Assembly: GCF_004027225.2 (NCBI RefSeq)
Contig: NC_044277.2
Location: 86,564,283-86,628,282 of the forward strand
DNA: 64,000 nucleotides
From: Strigops habroptila
Lineage: Eukaryota > Chordata > Aves > Psittaciformes > Psittacidae
Direction of reading: 5' to 3'
The first letter of the stretch is position 1; each line of letters begins with the position of its first letter. Under the pieces are notes generated by a model that was not told the DNA's origin, made no database searches, and was given only the letters and a program-made list of their open reading frames with translations. The translations under genes and the position numbers were made by a program. Positions 51,466 through 64,000 of this stretch are shown piece after piece.

Positions 51466-54400
51466 CTGAAATCAAACCAAAATATCAGAAAGCTGAAACC
51501 AGAAAGGAAACAGGTTGTAATTTCAGCTGCGTATAAAAGCTCCAAGAACTGAGTAGCCCAGATGTTAAGCTTTTTCATAATGACATTTTTTTTCTATAAG
51601 CATGTTTTTGTAAATAATCTTGTTTCAGCCTAGATGTTAAGAAAAATAACCAATATATAACATATCTGCATATATAAAATCTTGAAGTCATGACACTGAG
51701 GAATACTGTTCAAAGGATAGTATTTAGTTAATACTAGAGGTTACTACAGAGGAAAAGCAAACAGGCTGTAGGTTTAGAAAACTGAAAATATGCATATAAT
51801 GAAAAATAAAAAGACAGATACAGTCACCAGGTATTTCTTACTATGCTTTTTGGGTGGAGACCCTAGATATAAACTGCATGGTATGGTGTTGTTTTCCAGT
51901 TCATTTGGAACCCTAATTTAATTTGCCTTACATATGGTGAACCAGTTACAGTTAGTTCAGCAGTAACATTTTACACACACTGGAACTGACCTCTTGTCCA
52001 GGAGATGCTATTGACACCTCATATATTTGTGCTTTCTAGTGCAATGAGGAAATGAAAAACGAGAAAAATGCAACATTGATGCTTTGATTCCTCTTGTTCT
52101 TTAATACTTTCCAGTCTGCATTATAACATTGGTAAATTGTAGTGAGATGGGCAGGCAGTAGTCACACACAGCTCTTTGCTTAACAGTTGAGATTTGGAAG
52201 GAAGAAGTTTCATGCAAGTAGGGTAATGTAAGCAGGAGAAAACATTTATTTTACAAGTATGAATTTTTGAGTCTAATTTTTGATACCTATTATGCCCTTT
52301 CTCGCCCCTACTTTCTCCACAAAGCCTAGGCACACAGTAGCTCTGTGTCCTTTTCACATACACATAAAAGAAGTTCTTATATTTAATTATGGAATTAGGA
52401 CAAAAAGGCTAGATGCTTAATTAACTAAGCACAATATATTTATTCGAATTTAATACTGCACAAACTAAGCCTGACAGCAAGTCAGGCTCTCAAAGTAGTG
52501 AAAAATTAGGGAAAGGAATTTTTCAGCACTTTTAATTTACCATTTTTGAGGGGGGAAAAAATCTTGGCTGCTCTTAAATAAAAATCTCTCATCTATGCCC
52601 ACACTCACATAAAATGTAAATAACATTGCCGTTTAGGAAATGAACTATTTCATTTTGATAAACAGCCTTGTCTGAAACTTGTAACACATTGATTTTAATC
52701 TTGAAATATTTATTACAAGGGAGAATTTATGAGCCATTCTTAAAGGAACAGAAGTTCTCCTTGCCAGAAAATTTCCCTTCTTTTGGCATTCTGAGCTAAG
52801 TTAGTAACAGCATATGAACAACTCTGATTATTTTTTAAATTACTTATGAAGTACGTTGCACGCAGAATATTTAAAACAAAGGCTGTACACAACTGTCGCA
52901 TGTGTTACCAACAGAAATTTTAAGCTGTCAACAAGTGTTACTTATCAAAGAGAACTCGCTGCTCTGGGTTATGTGGCAAGCTATACACTTTAGTTGCTGC
53001 CTTACAACAAACCATGCTGTAGTACTTAATTTCTGTATACTGTGTTTTGGAGCCCAAAGAATCTTTAATCCCTTCCCACACAGTAGACCAAATTTAATGG
53101 GAGGCTCAGAGGGATTACAAAAATGCTGAAACCTGAATTGCATTTTTTTTTCTCCACCAACTACGGAGATAGATGAGTCCGAGTACGTGACTTCTCAGTC
53201 AATCATATTCAGCCAGGGCAGATGGCTTTGTAGGAGAAAGGTATGTGCTGTTGTTTCCTGTCCCTGTGCCAACAGGTGATATTATCTACTGCTGTACCTC
53301 TTGTCTTGAATGCCATGAAACCACAGATGTGTGTGTTGAGCTGCTTCCTTAGCAAACCACAGGCGTGCGAGCATTCCAGTGAATGCACAGCGCTGTGCTG
53401 ACTGCCTTTGCTGGGCTGCTGCAGCTTGCCTGCTATGGTGCCTCCCTTCCAGAAGCTATGCCATGCCATACCACTTTAAGCTGAACTTTGAAACATAAGG
53501 AATTTCATTAGCCTTGAATTTCTAACATTATGATCAAGCCTTTCCCATGCACTTCAAAGAAAACAAATAGACGTTCCGTTTATAGCTGCTGAAAAATTCA
53601 CATCTATAAACATCCACTGCCTCAGCAGAAGGACTGCACCAGTATTTACACACTGACACTCATTAACCCTCTGAATCAAAACAGTGTTCTTACATGTCGT
53701 CACCAATGCTAAGTCTAAAGAAAGGACTTCAGCAGCAAGCATCACTGTGGATCATTCCAAAATTAAAGACGTTAGTGGCTATTGTGCTCTTTTTTTCATC
53801 GTGTGTGTTTGTAGCTTGTACACCACATACCATTTACTCTTCTGGTAGATGGCTGGAAGCCAGTGCATAGGTCAGTGTCAGGGTATTTCCATTAATCACA
53901 GGAAGCTTTTGTGGAAAAAGGCTCTACCATTTGTTCAGCAACTTTGTTACCCAGAATTTTATTTACCTCTGCAAGGTAACACATTGCAATTAAATTCTGC
54001 AGGAAAGAATGTGCAATAAAGAACCACTCTGTCATCAGGAGAGACAATAAATAGAAATATAAAGGCTGCTTTTCAGATCTTACTGAATTATTCAATGTTT
54101 AAATTCTGCCTGCAAAATTATGTACTTTAAAAGTAAGTCTGACAAGCCCAACCATCAAAACCTGTCAATTTGTCCTTATTCAGAGATTTAGGACAAATCT
54201 ATACAGTCAGTTTTTTCTTGTGAACTTGGAAAATTTAATCTTGCCTTCCATCTGAATCAGGAGAAGACTCAGGGTTTCAGAATGGGATTTGTCAGCAGAT
54301 ACGAGACAACAAACAGGGAAAAAGAAATGACTGAACAGCAAGCACTGGTCCATCCCGTAACTCAACCATTTTCTGGTTATTAGGTGTTTATGTGTTCAGA

Positions 54401-57400
54401 TGGAAACAGTAGTTTTCCTTGATCGTGGCTGGCAGCAGCAATTACAGGGAGAAGCCACTTCAGGGAATCTTTTCCCACTATTGGGAAAAGCAAGTAGGAG
54501 AGGTTTTCCCCAGATAACAGAGTATCAGAGATGTGTATGGGGAGGTGCAGTAAGAATTAAATAGTAGAATTAAATAAAAAGAATGAAAGAAGTAGAATAA
54601 ATATTGATAAAAAGATCCCCATGCCCTGAAAACATTAGAAGAACATGCTATCACGTTAAAAATTCAACAAATCCAGTCAAATTGCCAGCTCCGAACTCTG
54701 TCCTCTCAAACAGTCTATGGCTGACCAGTGCCTGACTCTCAGGGAGACCTGTGGTGGCTGCTGAGCAGGTTATATATAGCTTTCATGCCAAGCCACGCGA
54801 TAGATACAACTGCAAGAGGACACTGGTGACCTGGGAGGTAGCCTGAAACCTAGGGTCTGCCTTCCTATCCAACATAGCCAGCAGAGCAGATCCTGCAGAC
54901 CCACTGTTTGCAAAATACTACTAGATCTTCTTCAGCTTTTGAAGGTATGCAGCATGTCTTCTGGGTTTTATTCATATGAAGCTTTTACTTTGCAGCTCAG
55001 AGTTGAGGTAGAAGTGACTGCTCCTGCAGGGCTGAAAATAAGGTGACTGGGTTTTAAATTTTTTTCTAACTTGCCTTGGTCATTTTAGAGTGCATGGTTC
55101 TCCTCTGTAAAGTACGATGGTATCTTTCCTTCACAGCTCTGTATATATAATATATTCAAAATGTTTGTTGACTTTAACAACCACCACATTTTCCCCTCCT
55201 TAACTATGTTGGCTCTGCAGCACAAAGGTGGCCAGGTATCCCTTTTTCCCATGTATTTAACAGAATTGCAATTACATGGTGAATAACCTGTGAGCTCTAA
55301 CAAATCCTGCTGAGCCCTGATGAAGATACTTTTTCTCACTGTCACTGAACTGATCATCATTATCTTCCTGCCAAACCTGACAATCTCCAAACTACTAGCT
55401 ACCTGCTTAGGTGAGGTCTCAATGACAAATTTCAATGCCCGAAAATTACTTGGGTAAGTAGCAGACCTGAGGAAAGGTGATGTCCAAAAGGAAATGGCAA
55501 TGTACAGCCAAAGTGTACACCCACACAGGTGGATCAGAAGAAGGATGTCCACAGCTTCAGTAAACAAATGCAAAGTCAAAATGACAAGAAACCTGGCTTG
55601 TAATATCTCTTAGCAGGAAGGACACGTGAGAAGGAAAGACAATTTAGGTCTCAGCCCTTGAAGGAATGTTAGCACCTTGCACAGCTGGTGACATATCTTG
55701 ATTGAGTTCCCCAGCACACAGAAACATCATCTTCCTAATTGCAATCAGGATATGTTCTTACGTAAATCAATGCAGTATAACTACAGACCCTTGTGTCTTT
55801 ACCACTGCTTTCTAAGCTAAGTCAATGTAAGAGTGGTACAGAAGAGCTTCTCTTCTCTGTCCCTTCTATGTCTTCCCCCCTTTGTAACACAAATAACAAA
55901 ATTAACAAACCGTGTTTATTTAGTAACTCTCCTCTCATTTAAATATAGTTTCTGAAGTAATCTCTAGGGAACAATTTTCTGCCCTCAAAGGCAAACCAAC
56001 CTCAGGGGTTTTTTTTCATGCCACTGTTTACTTTTCAATGGCAGACAAAAGCAGGAGTGGCCTAACAGGAGATGGTGCAACACTCGTACTCTACAGAGAA
56101 TTACTTTATTGGTAAACACAAGGCCTAAACACATAAAAGTGCCACCACAGCTCTGGAATATGAAAACGTAAGAAAGCAATTCTTCAGCTCTCACTTATTC
56201 CCAAGAGGGTCATCACAGGAGAAGTAAAAAAAATGTTTCTTGTTTTTCTTAAATGCAGATGATAACTAAAGTTAGTGCACTAAAAAATGGGTGTACACAC
56301 TAAACACATTTACATATACAAATGTATCTGTAGATTCTTATATATATACACACATAAATGTGTGTAAAATATATTAAAAAACCCCAATCTCTATATAAAC
56401 ATAGCCATCTTCTCTCTTTTGCTGCAAGTTTGCTTGCAGGGAAGAAATGGTTACCTTACTACAACCATGGATCACACACAAATACATGCATTTGCATAGT
56501 TCTTTATTACAGGGAAGAAGGAAAAAGGTCTTGTTTATTAATATATCTATACCATACACAGACATATTTTAAATGAGATTGGTTCATCCTGTTGCACCTG
56601 AAGAGTTGTCAGGTGTACCTCACAGGCACACTGCTGAATGTTAACTAGAAAGAAAAATCCCCAATGACACTGCAGTCATGTTGCATAATACTGCTGCTAA
56701 TCTTGGCCTCTAACACCATAGGAAGAAGTTGCCCATTAATACTTTCTTGCACTATGATTATAAATGCATATTAAGTGAAAGCTGACAAGAACAGAAATGT
56801 ACAAGAATAATGATTACTTTTAAGAGCTGGCAACAGTGCTAGCAGTTGTTTACCTCCTATCTTTCCTGTTGGATGATGCCAACCAATTTGCAAATGTAAG
56901 TGAAGTTGTTACTGTTTTTAAGAATCACTGTTTTTTCCCCATGTCCAAAGCCAGATATGCTATACACAGTACACTTTATCATAAATATTTTTCCTATTAA
57001 CAAAAGCCACTTTAATGTTCTTTAAATGAATATGGACAGCAATTTTTTAAATGATCTTGTATTGCAATAATAAACACACCAATATGGTACACGGTAATTT
57101 AAAAAACTCAGATGGAACCAAAACCTCATCAACCACATCAGTGCTTTGCCAGATCTTTGCTTAGGAAAGAATGTAGAAAAACTGCATTTGGCTCCTTAAA
57201 TACATAGGTTTTCCCAGTTCCTCAGAGCTGGATTCAATATGGAAAAAACTGTATGATTTTAGAGACATTTCCCTTATTTTCAGTGATTTCATTTGTCTAT
57301 ACAGGAATGGGAAAGGACGTAAAGGAAAGCAGAGAGCTGGAAAGTTAGACCTATTGTATATTTTACTTCTGCCTGTGTTTTGCAATTGCTGTTTTCTTTT

Positions 57401-60400
57401 TTCCTTTGTGACAAAAAATCTTCTACAGCCAGATGAAGCTTTTGAAAAGGCAGGAAAAATTAATTTATAGCTACCATTTGTCTGGCTTTCACTAAGTAGG
57501 AAGGTGTGAAGTAAAGTAAACCAGCTAATAGGTGAAAATTTGTCTGAAAGTTACTTCTCTTAATGATGACAAATCATGTAATTTTGTTAGAACCATATGT
57601 ACTTTATCTTGGTACACTTTTATTCAACCTATCAGCAGCAGGTTGACATATTTATTTAACGCTTTTATTAATTTACTCTGTGGTCTCCCTGCAAAGATAC
57701 TCTTCAGTGAAAAGAGTAGAGAGTCACATCTAATCCCTCAATGATTAACACATAAAATACTGTAAGCATATACACTCATGTGTATTTGTATATGATGATC
57801 CACAATAGTAGGGGATTCTTCTTTTTAAATGCTGATTATTTCTCAGTTAAAAGAGCATCTTTTTTTTTAAATTACACAAACATATTACTATCCCCATGGA
57901 CAACATGGGCATGACAGACATGGCCTTTGCTCCAAATAGCTACACACTTGATATAGCTTGAAATAACAAGTAAGGATACTCAACAGAGAAAAAAAACCAT
58001 TGCAAAGTCAAGTGGATAAGATCATGTGGTCCTCCAGTAAAGTCACACTGTTCACTTTTTTTCATTTTTTGCAAGCCTCTTGGCCCACAGGAAAAAGGAG
58101 CGTGACAAGAAAAATGCCATCTTAAAAGTGTGCAGGGCCCAAGAGCAGATGGCATGGGTAGCAGCCTGCTGTGAAGGGGCAGAAGCATCCCTCTGCTGCT
58201 ACAAAGGTAACCTTACAAAGATGTCAAGACGGTGGGTCACAAGAAAGCAAAGAGCGACTGATTTTGGGCTTTAACAGCCAGAGGAAGGTTTGATACAACA
58301 CGCATCCAAGGAAGAAGCAAATCTGAAGAGGTAACACTGACCCGGTGTGATCTTTGCATGCTTTCAGCATCCTGGCAATCTCCAGGCTCCCACCTCTCCT
58401 CTCTTCCTACTTGTTACCCGCTAACGTATTTCAGCATCTTGCCTTTTCTCTCTCATTTACGTAAAAATCCTCTACCTCCATGGAGCAGCTTAAACTCTTC
58501 AGAAAGTCAAACAGAGCAGAAGCAGGTCTTTTAAAGAGTCAGTTCCATGTGGATAAAGGGGAGAAACTTCATATAGGCTGATCTCAATATAGCATGCAGA
58601 GAAGAAAAATCACTCAGTGAAGGTGCAGAGTGTGGCACGGAAAGGAATACAAAACATTCGTACTTGAAAATAGAGACAAAGACCTGAATAACATTGTGCT
58701 GAGTGTGGTATAACAGGTACTCTAGTAATGCTGAGACATTTGGTATGTAAATGCCCAAACCATTCACAGAGGACCCTATGTTTTGTAGCAACTACATAAG
58801 CAGAATTCATCAATGCCAGTGGGAGTGCCTGCCTTACTTTTGTCAGTAGTATAATACAACAGCCACTGTCACAAAACACACATTCTGCACTACATCCAGG
58901 AAAATACTGTAATGTTTGTGTATCACAGATACACTAACTCCACAATATATACAAAGACTAAATTGCCATTATAAAAGGAGAATATTTCACTCTTCAGTGT
59001 CCTCTTGGATCCCTAATTGTGAGAGACTTTCGGACTGAAGAAAATTTAGTCCTTACAGGCAGGTATAAACACTAAGAAGTGCGCTAAAGTAATTTTGTAG
59101 CACTAATAGGCTTTCATACTGTGAACTACTGCAGAACTAAAATGAGCTGCCACTTCCTGCTTGAGAACAATCATAATTTAAAGACCACCTTTTACAGTAT
59201 TTGTATTTGAAGTCAAATACTAGAAATGCAATGTACTGAAAAAATCAATTTTAGCCATACTTCTCATGTAAACTGGGCAATGTAGCTGCTAGGAAGAGCT
59301 CCAAAACAGTTACACAGGGATGTATATGGCATGTTTTTAGGTTAATGTCTTTCAGAAAATAACTTATGCACCTGTGCCCCTCCCCCTCTTTCCTGATACA
59401 GCACATCACCTTCTACATTTATCCTCACTCCTGGTTCCAGAGAATTTCTGCAAAATTTCTGATTTTGTCCCAGACCACTGGAACTTAGAGAAAGTTCCAG
59501 AGACACCAAGTGGCACATGGACTTTCTGTGTTTTAACCAAGATTTGCCTGTCTAAATGATGATTGTTTAAAGCCTTGAAAAGCTTGCCTGCTTTATCTTC
59601 ACCATATTTTTAAGTGAACGATACATAAAGTAAGTGCAAGGCACCGGAGTATGTGCATTGGGAAAAGCTGAACTTCAGGAGCCAAGAACATCTCGGGACA
59701 GCAGGTACTAAGGACTGAAAAGCAAGACTGGCTGGCTGTAATTCTGGGAAAATGTATGTGAGGGTCTGCGTACGAGAAACATGCCAGAGAAGATGTCAGA
59801 GCTCACCCAAGTCAAAACCAGTTCAGGTGTGTTTAAGCCCTGCATGGTGAGAACCGCCAAAGTCTTCAATGAAGAAAATGCTGCCAGTGTAGTGGCACAA
59901 GGCAACGCGGATTGCTCCAGAAAATGTGTTTGATTTGGCAGCATGGAAAACCTTGGTTACCTGCTGCCTTGAAGCCAGTAGCTATTCTGATCCCAGCTGG
60001 ACCTGTGCTTGCTTCCATTTAAAGTTCATCATACCTGTAGTATCATGGCACAACAGTCGCCATGCACATTTGCTACACTTGCACTTTGATTTTTATAAAC
60101 ATGAAGTTTTTGCAGTATTTGCAGTACCAAAGCATGTGACTGCACGTACACCTGCAGTAGTAACTCCGTGAGACAAATGATAAACAAGTACACAACATAC
60201 ATTATGCTTGAGGGCTCTCCAGTGGAAGCTGAGGGGACATTGCTCCTTGAAGGATCCTGCTGAGTATTTTACAGAAAATATATATAGGTAGCAGAAGTAC
60301 AGAGAGGTATAATTACTCTCAGAGCTCAGATCTTAAGATTACATGCTTAAACAAAAGGATTAACCGTAACTTGTAGGAAAACTGCCACAATTAAGTCAGG

Positions 60401-63400
60401 TTGGCACAATCACCTACTACAGAAAGATGTACCAAATAAGGCAAATATTTTTCATTTCAAGTAGAATGTACTTGTGTACACCTGGTAAGGCAATACAGTA
60501 TTCAACTAAATAAACATGGATTTGTGTTTCTGTTTATTCTGAATCTTATCCAAAACACCAAACGTAAAGGGTAAAAGTTCAGGTGACTCGTAACTGTAAC
60601 ATGTTTAACCTAGCAATTTAAATTTTCTGTTTTGCTAATGGCCTTTCAGCCACAAGAATATTTAAAAACCTGCATTTTTATTTGCTTCTGAAGCTTTAAT
60701 TTCAGAGGTAAAAAAGAGTGAGTTGCTGAATTTTTACATGACTGGATGTTAGCTACAGTTTACTCATTTGGTGGTGATTCATCTGCCTCAAGAGTCCAGA
60801 CTGTCCTCAGTGAGATTCCTAGTGCTGGTTACGGGATGGCACCACGTACACTGCATTTTGCAAAATTGCCAGGGGCTTTAATACCGTTTTAAAGTAACAA
60901 GGTCTTTTGGTGCTTTGTTAAAAACAAACAAGTCAATACTGTCCCATATACATTTCTTGAAGACATAAGACACAAACTCCTTTTTCTTCCTGTCATTTAA
61001 GAAAGCTAAAACCAAGGATTAAACTTAATTTTATATTAGGAACAAGTTACTTTAAAGTTTCCATTATGTCGATTTCTCTGCACTGATGCTACCTTACACA
61101 CATACCCTGGATGTGATTACAGGCTGAGCTTTTCTCTGTGCACATTCAAATTACAAGATTAAATTTGAAAGAGCAGAACTAACTGAATTTATCTTTAGAA
61201 ATATATGTGTGTGTGTGTGTATTCCAAAAGAGGAATTTTGTATTAGATTTTTTTGATTTGATTTTTATGCAGAAAGGAGCATCCCATTTATGTAAGTATA
61301 AGCCTCTATTGCTGTGTTCAGCTGATCTGTAAGTGTATAAGGAAAGGAGTAAGTTTTTATTTTTCTGCATTAACAAGATTTCCTTTTTTGGCAAAATTCT
61401 AACAGATTACTAAACCACAGTCATCTGTTCTGGTACAGAATTACAAAGATAATTTCCTTGTTTATCTGACTTTCTCTGATGGAGGATATCCAAGGACTTA
61501 TTTTTTCTTGCTCAGTCATCATTCTCAGTTTAATATCTCCAAATCCCACACCTGCAAATGACCTAAGCTTCAAAGAGGGCTTTTTATTTTTTTTCTTTTT
61601 TTCCCCTCTTTTCGAAGAGTTCCAGTGAAAGCCATACAAAACACACAGCATCCTTGTTCTCACACCATTAGGGGAACAGGCAGAACCAAAGGCATCAGAA
61701 TTTGGAATTTCAGCTGGAAAAAAGCGTTGCCTGAACTGCCTACGCTTTTCAAAAATATAAGTAGGGAGCAGTTGAGAAGGAAGGACATTGATGTTTTAGG
61801 ACTGAGGATGGGTTTGTTGAATTTCAGTCAAGGTTTGTGACTGTGAGATGTCACTTGCTGTCCACTGCACCATGGACACCCTGGGATCAATTTTCTGGTT
61901 CAGTTCAGTTTCCAAACCAATACCCCAGTCAAAAAATGTGACTCTGATCACACTTTGTTACACAGTCTTCGTGGAGCCATAACCACAAACACAGTGAACC
62001 ACTCCATCCCTCTTGAAGATACTCCAGGTCAAAGTGGGTGGACTTCTGTCTTCCTACAGCCTTTCCCCCAGGACAGGAATCACAACCCCTGCCATTTAGC
62101 ATTGAGGCAAATTCCACTTGTAGCACAGCATCAAGCCTAATCCAAGCCCTTGTGCTTGAACCTGCCCAAGTTTAGGCCAGTGTCCTGCCATCAAACTGCT
62201 CTGCAGCCAGTGAGCTCATTCTCAGCCAGTTCCATATACAAATGAGTTGATTTCCCAGTGCTCTTCATTTTTATGAACACTAAGAATTAATGAGTGAGAA
62301 AATATTTATTTGCAAAAGCTCCAGCTTTTGAGCAGGACATATCTATGTTTGTGTGCATATAGGGTATAGCTTACATTGACTTGTTTAATTGGAAAAAAAT
62401 ATAGCAGCACTTTTTTCTTTTGGCAAAGATAAATTGCTGGGTTTAGCACAGCTGGTAAGAGTTAATTCTGTACAAAGAGTTCTTATCGGTAGTGTGGGTG
62501 GCAAAACATTTTCAGCAACTGGCTTAATTAGTTCTTCCTTCTTTGCAATAGCACAGGACAGTTAGCAGAAGAAAAAGAAAAGGAGAGATTGTAACAGAAA
62601 CATGGTATAAAATAATCCTGTTTGCTCTTCTGGTTTTGCTAATTCTCCCTTACTTAATGTCACACTAAATGGAGGCTTGCCCTGGTATTTCCCGGCACAG
62701 ATAATGCAGATAATTAGGAGTGAAAGGTTAGCACTTATTCCAAATATAGGCAGGGAACAACCTCCATTCCTCTGCACAGGACAGAGTAGAGCATTCCTCA
62801 AACAAAACACCCCAGCCAAAACTAAACAGCACAGTGATGGGAGCACCACAGAGGGCTTTCCCCTCAGCAGAGCTACCATATGGCTTGTGGGTGGCTTGTT
62901 TAGCAGGGACTAGGAAGCCTGAGCTGCTAACAAGACCCGCTCCCCAGTGCAACCTCTCTGACACTGATCATTTATATGACAAAAACAACACGGGTGCCAA
63001 GTACAATCATTTCAGCTCCACTGCTCCCAGCGTACAGCACGCCAACTGCAGTGCAGTAACCCACTGCCACACACCAGCACTAACTTTAACACAGACACCT
63101 TCATTTCCACATGAGCTGGCCAAATGCACTCGAGCTCTTCCACCAGCACACACACGTAGTGCAAATGCTCCGCAGCTGTCAGCAAAACAGAGCTCCTACC
63201 AGATAAAAACTGGGCTTGCAAGATCCACTTGACCTTCTGAAGGTCAGTGAGATAGAGGGTGAAAGGCCAGGAAGGGCACAGATGTTTGAATTTACAATCA
63301 TTATAGGCCATTTAAGAAACAGCTGGACATTTTCTTTCTAGCTGTTTTGTTTGTTTTGAAAATGACCCTGGAACTGTACTTGAGTTACAAATTTATTTAA

Positions 63401-64000
63401 AAACCAACCCAAAGTGCTACAAGCCATTACCTGTGTTTCTCTTTCTCCTAACTAGACTAAAAAAAAGCAGGATTATGAAAAGCTTCTGTTAGGAAAAACT
63501 GAATGTGTAGGGGAAAAACAAAACTGAAGGAGTATTTTATGAAGACAAACAAAATAACCAATTAATCAGGAAGCTCTCCAGGAAAAGCAGGAAGTGAAAC
63601 TGCAAGTAACAGTGTTTACCTGTACCTACAGTTTCTGAGGGTTTTTTGGAAGTTATTCTTGTATTTGCCCATTCATTTCTTTTGGCAGCAAGTGAATGAC
63701 AGACGGTTACTCCTATACATAATATGAAGCAGACTGATTAAAAACAAGAACCAATCAAAACTTCTTGTAACTCCTCACTGCTCATTTACGGTATGAGCAG
63801 CCTGATACTGAGCATAGTGTTTTCTAGTACATGCCTCTCCATAACAGTTGTTAGAAAGCCTATGGAATTTTGGTCCTTGGAAGGTTGATGAATCTTGAAA
63901 AGACTGTTTGAACACGGGGTGTGTGTGGGGGCCAACTAAGGGGAATATATTGAATCTAGGAATTTGTCAGTGAAGAATCCTGTCAGAAATAATATCCACA
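51466..64000 (-). other. LYRM4 intron (incomplete, runs off the window)
   Basis: About 12.5 kb of AT-rich intronic sequence upstream of the terminal LYRM4 exon. No other exon, RNA gene or full transposon could be recognised. Minor simple repeats occur near 56335-56370 (TA/CA) and at 61204-61220 (TG). Confidence 0.7.
61204..61220. repeat. (TG)n microsatellite
   Basis: A short uninterrupted run of TG units inside the LYRM4 intron. Confidence 0.8.

Noticed and set aside
55085-55579. 164-codon open frame on the minus strand inside the LYRM4 intron
   Set aside because: It begins at TTG, lacks an early ATG and matches no known family; chance frame in intronic DNA.
51579-64000. search for LYRM4 exon 2 (RDLGxIRRQ region)
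   Set aside because: No matching minus-strand segment with splice sites was found by eye, so the exon is assumed to lie beyond the window.

Overview
This is vertebrate nuclear DNA, almost certainly from a bird. Chicken-repeat-1 (CR1) LINE 3' ends finishing in the avian ATTCTATG-type octamer recur throughout. Two solo LTRs of an avian endogenous-retrovirus family are present. The three recognisable genes lie in the order and orientation known from human 6p25: RPP40 (minus), PPP1R3G (plus), LYRM4 (minus). I see no bacterial-type genes, operons, CRISPR arrays or previously undescribed system. The content is three housekeeping or metabolic genes in repeat-bearing, AT-rich non-coding DNA.

Region by region: 1-8.4 kb is intergenic, with faint ancient SINE-like fragments and one well-paired imperfect hairpin (2840-2915). 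8.8-23.5 kb is the complete RPP40 gene on the minus strand: eight coding exons, all GT-AG introns, 363 codons, giving the 40-kDa protein subunit of RNase P/MRP. Its introns carry two solo LTRs on either side of exon 7 and, in intron 5, a 2.9-kb CR1 copy with a 938-codon open ORF2. A CpG island with ETS-type sites (about 23.1-23.8 kb) is its promoter. 24-41.6 kb is intergenic, with CR1 3' ends, simple repeats and one exon-like segment. 41.7-43.3 kb is an extremely GC-rich island holding the single-exon gene PPP1R3G (42395-43204), a glycogen-targeting subunit of protein phosphatase 1. 43.3-51.1 kb is non-coding. At 51403-51465 on the minus strand lies the terminal coding exon of LYRM4 (ISD11), with a poly(A) signal at 51121. 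The rest of the window (51.5-64 kb) is LYRM4 intron; the upstream exons are off the right edge.

The genes do not form a shared pathway: RPP40 acts in nuclear tRNA/rRNA processing, PPP1R3G in cytosolic glycogen control and LYRM4 in mitochondrial iron-sulfur assembly. The most informative observations are a CR1 ORF2 that is open throughout but has an Asp-to-Tyr change in the endonuclease SDH motif, target-site duplications dating the LTRs as two independent insertions, a short bird PPP1R3G with an acidic tract, a pre-miRNA-like hairpin and an unassigned candidate exon upstream of PPP1R3G.
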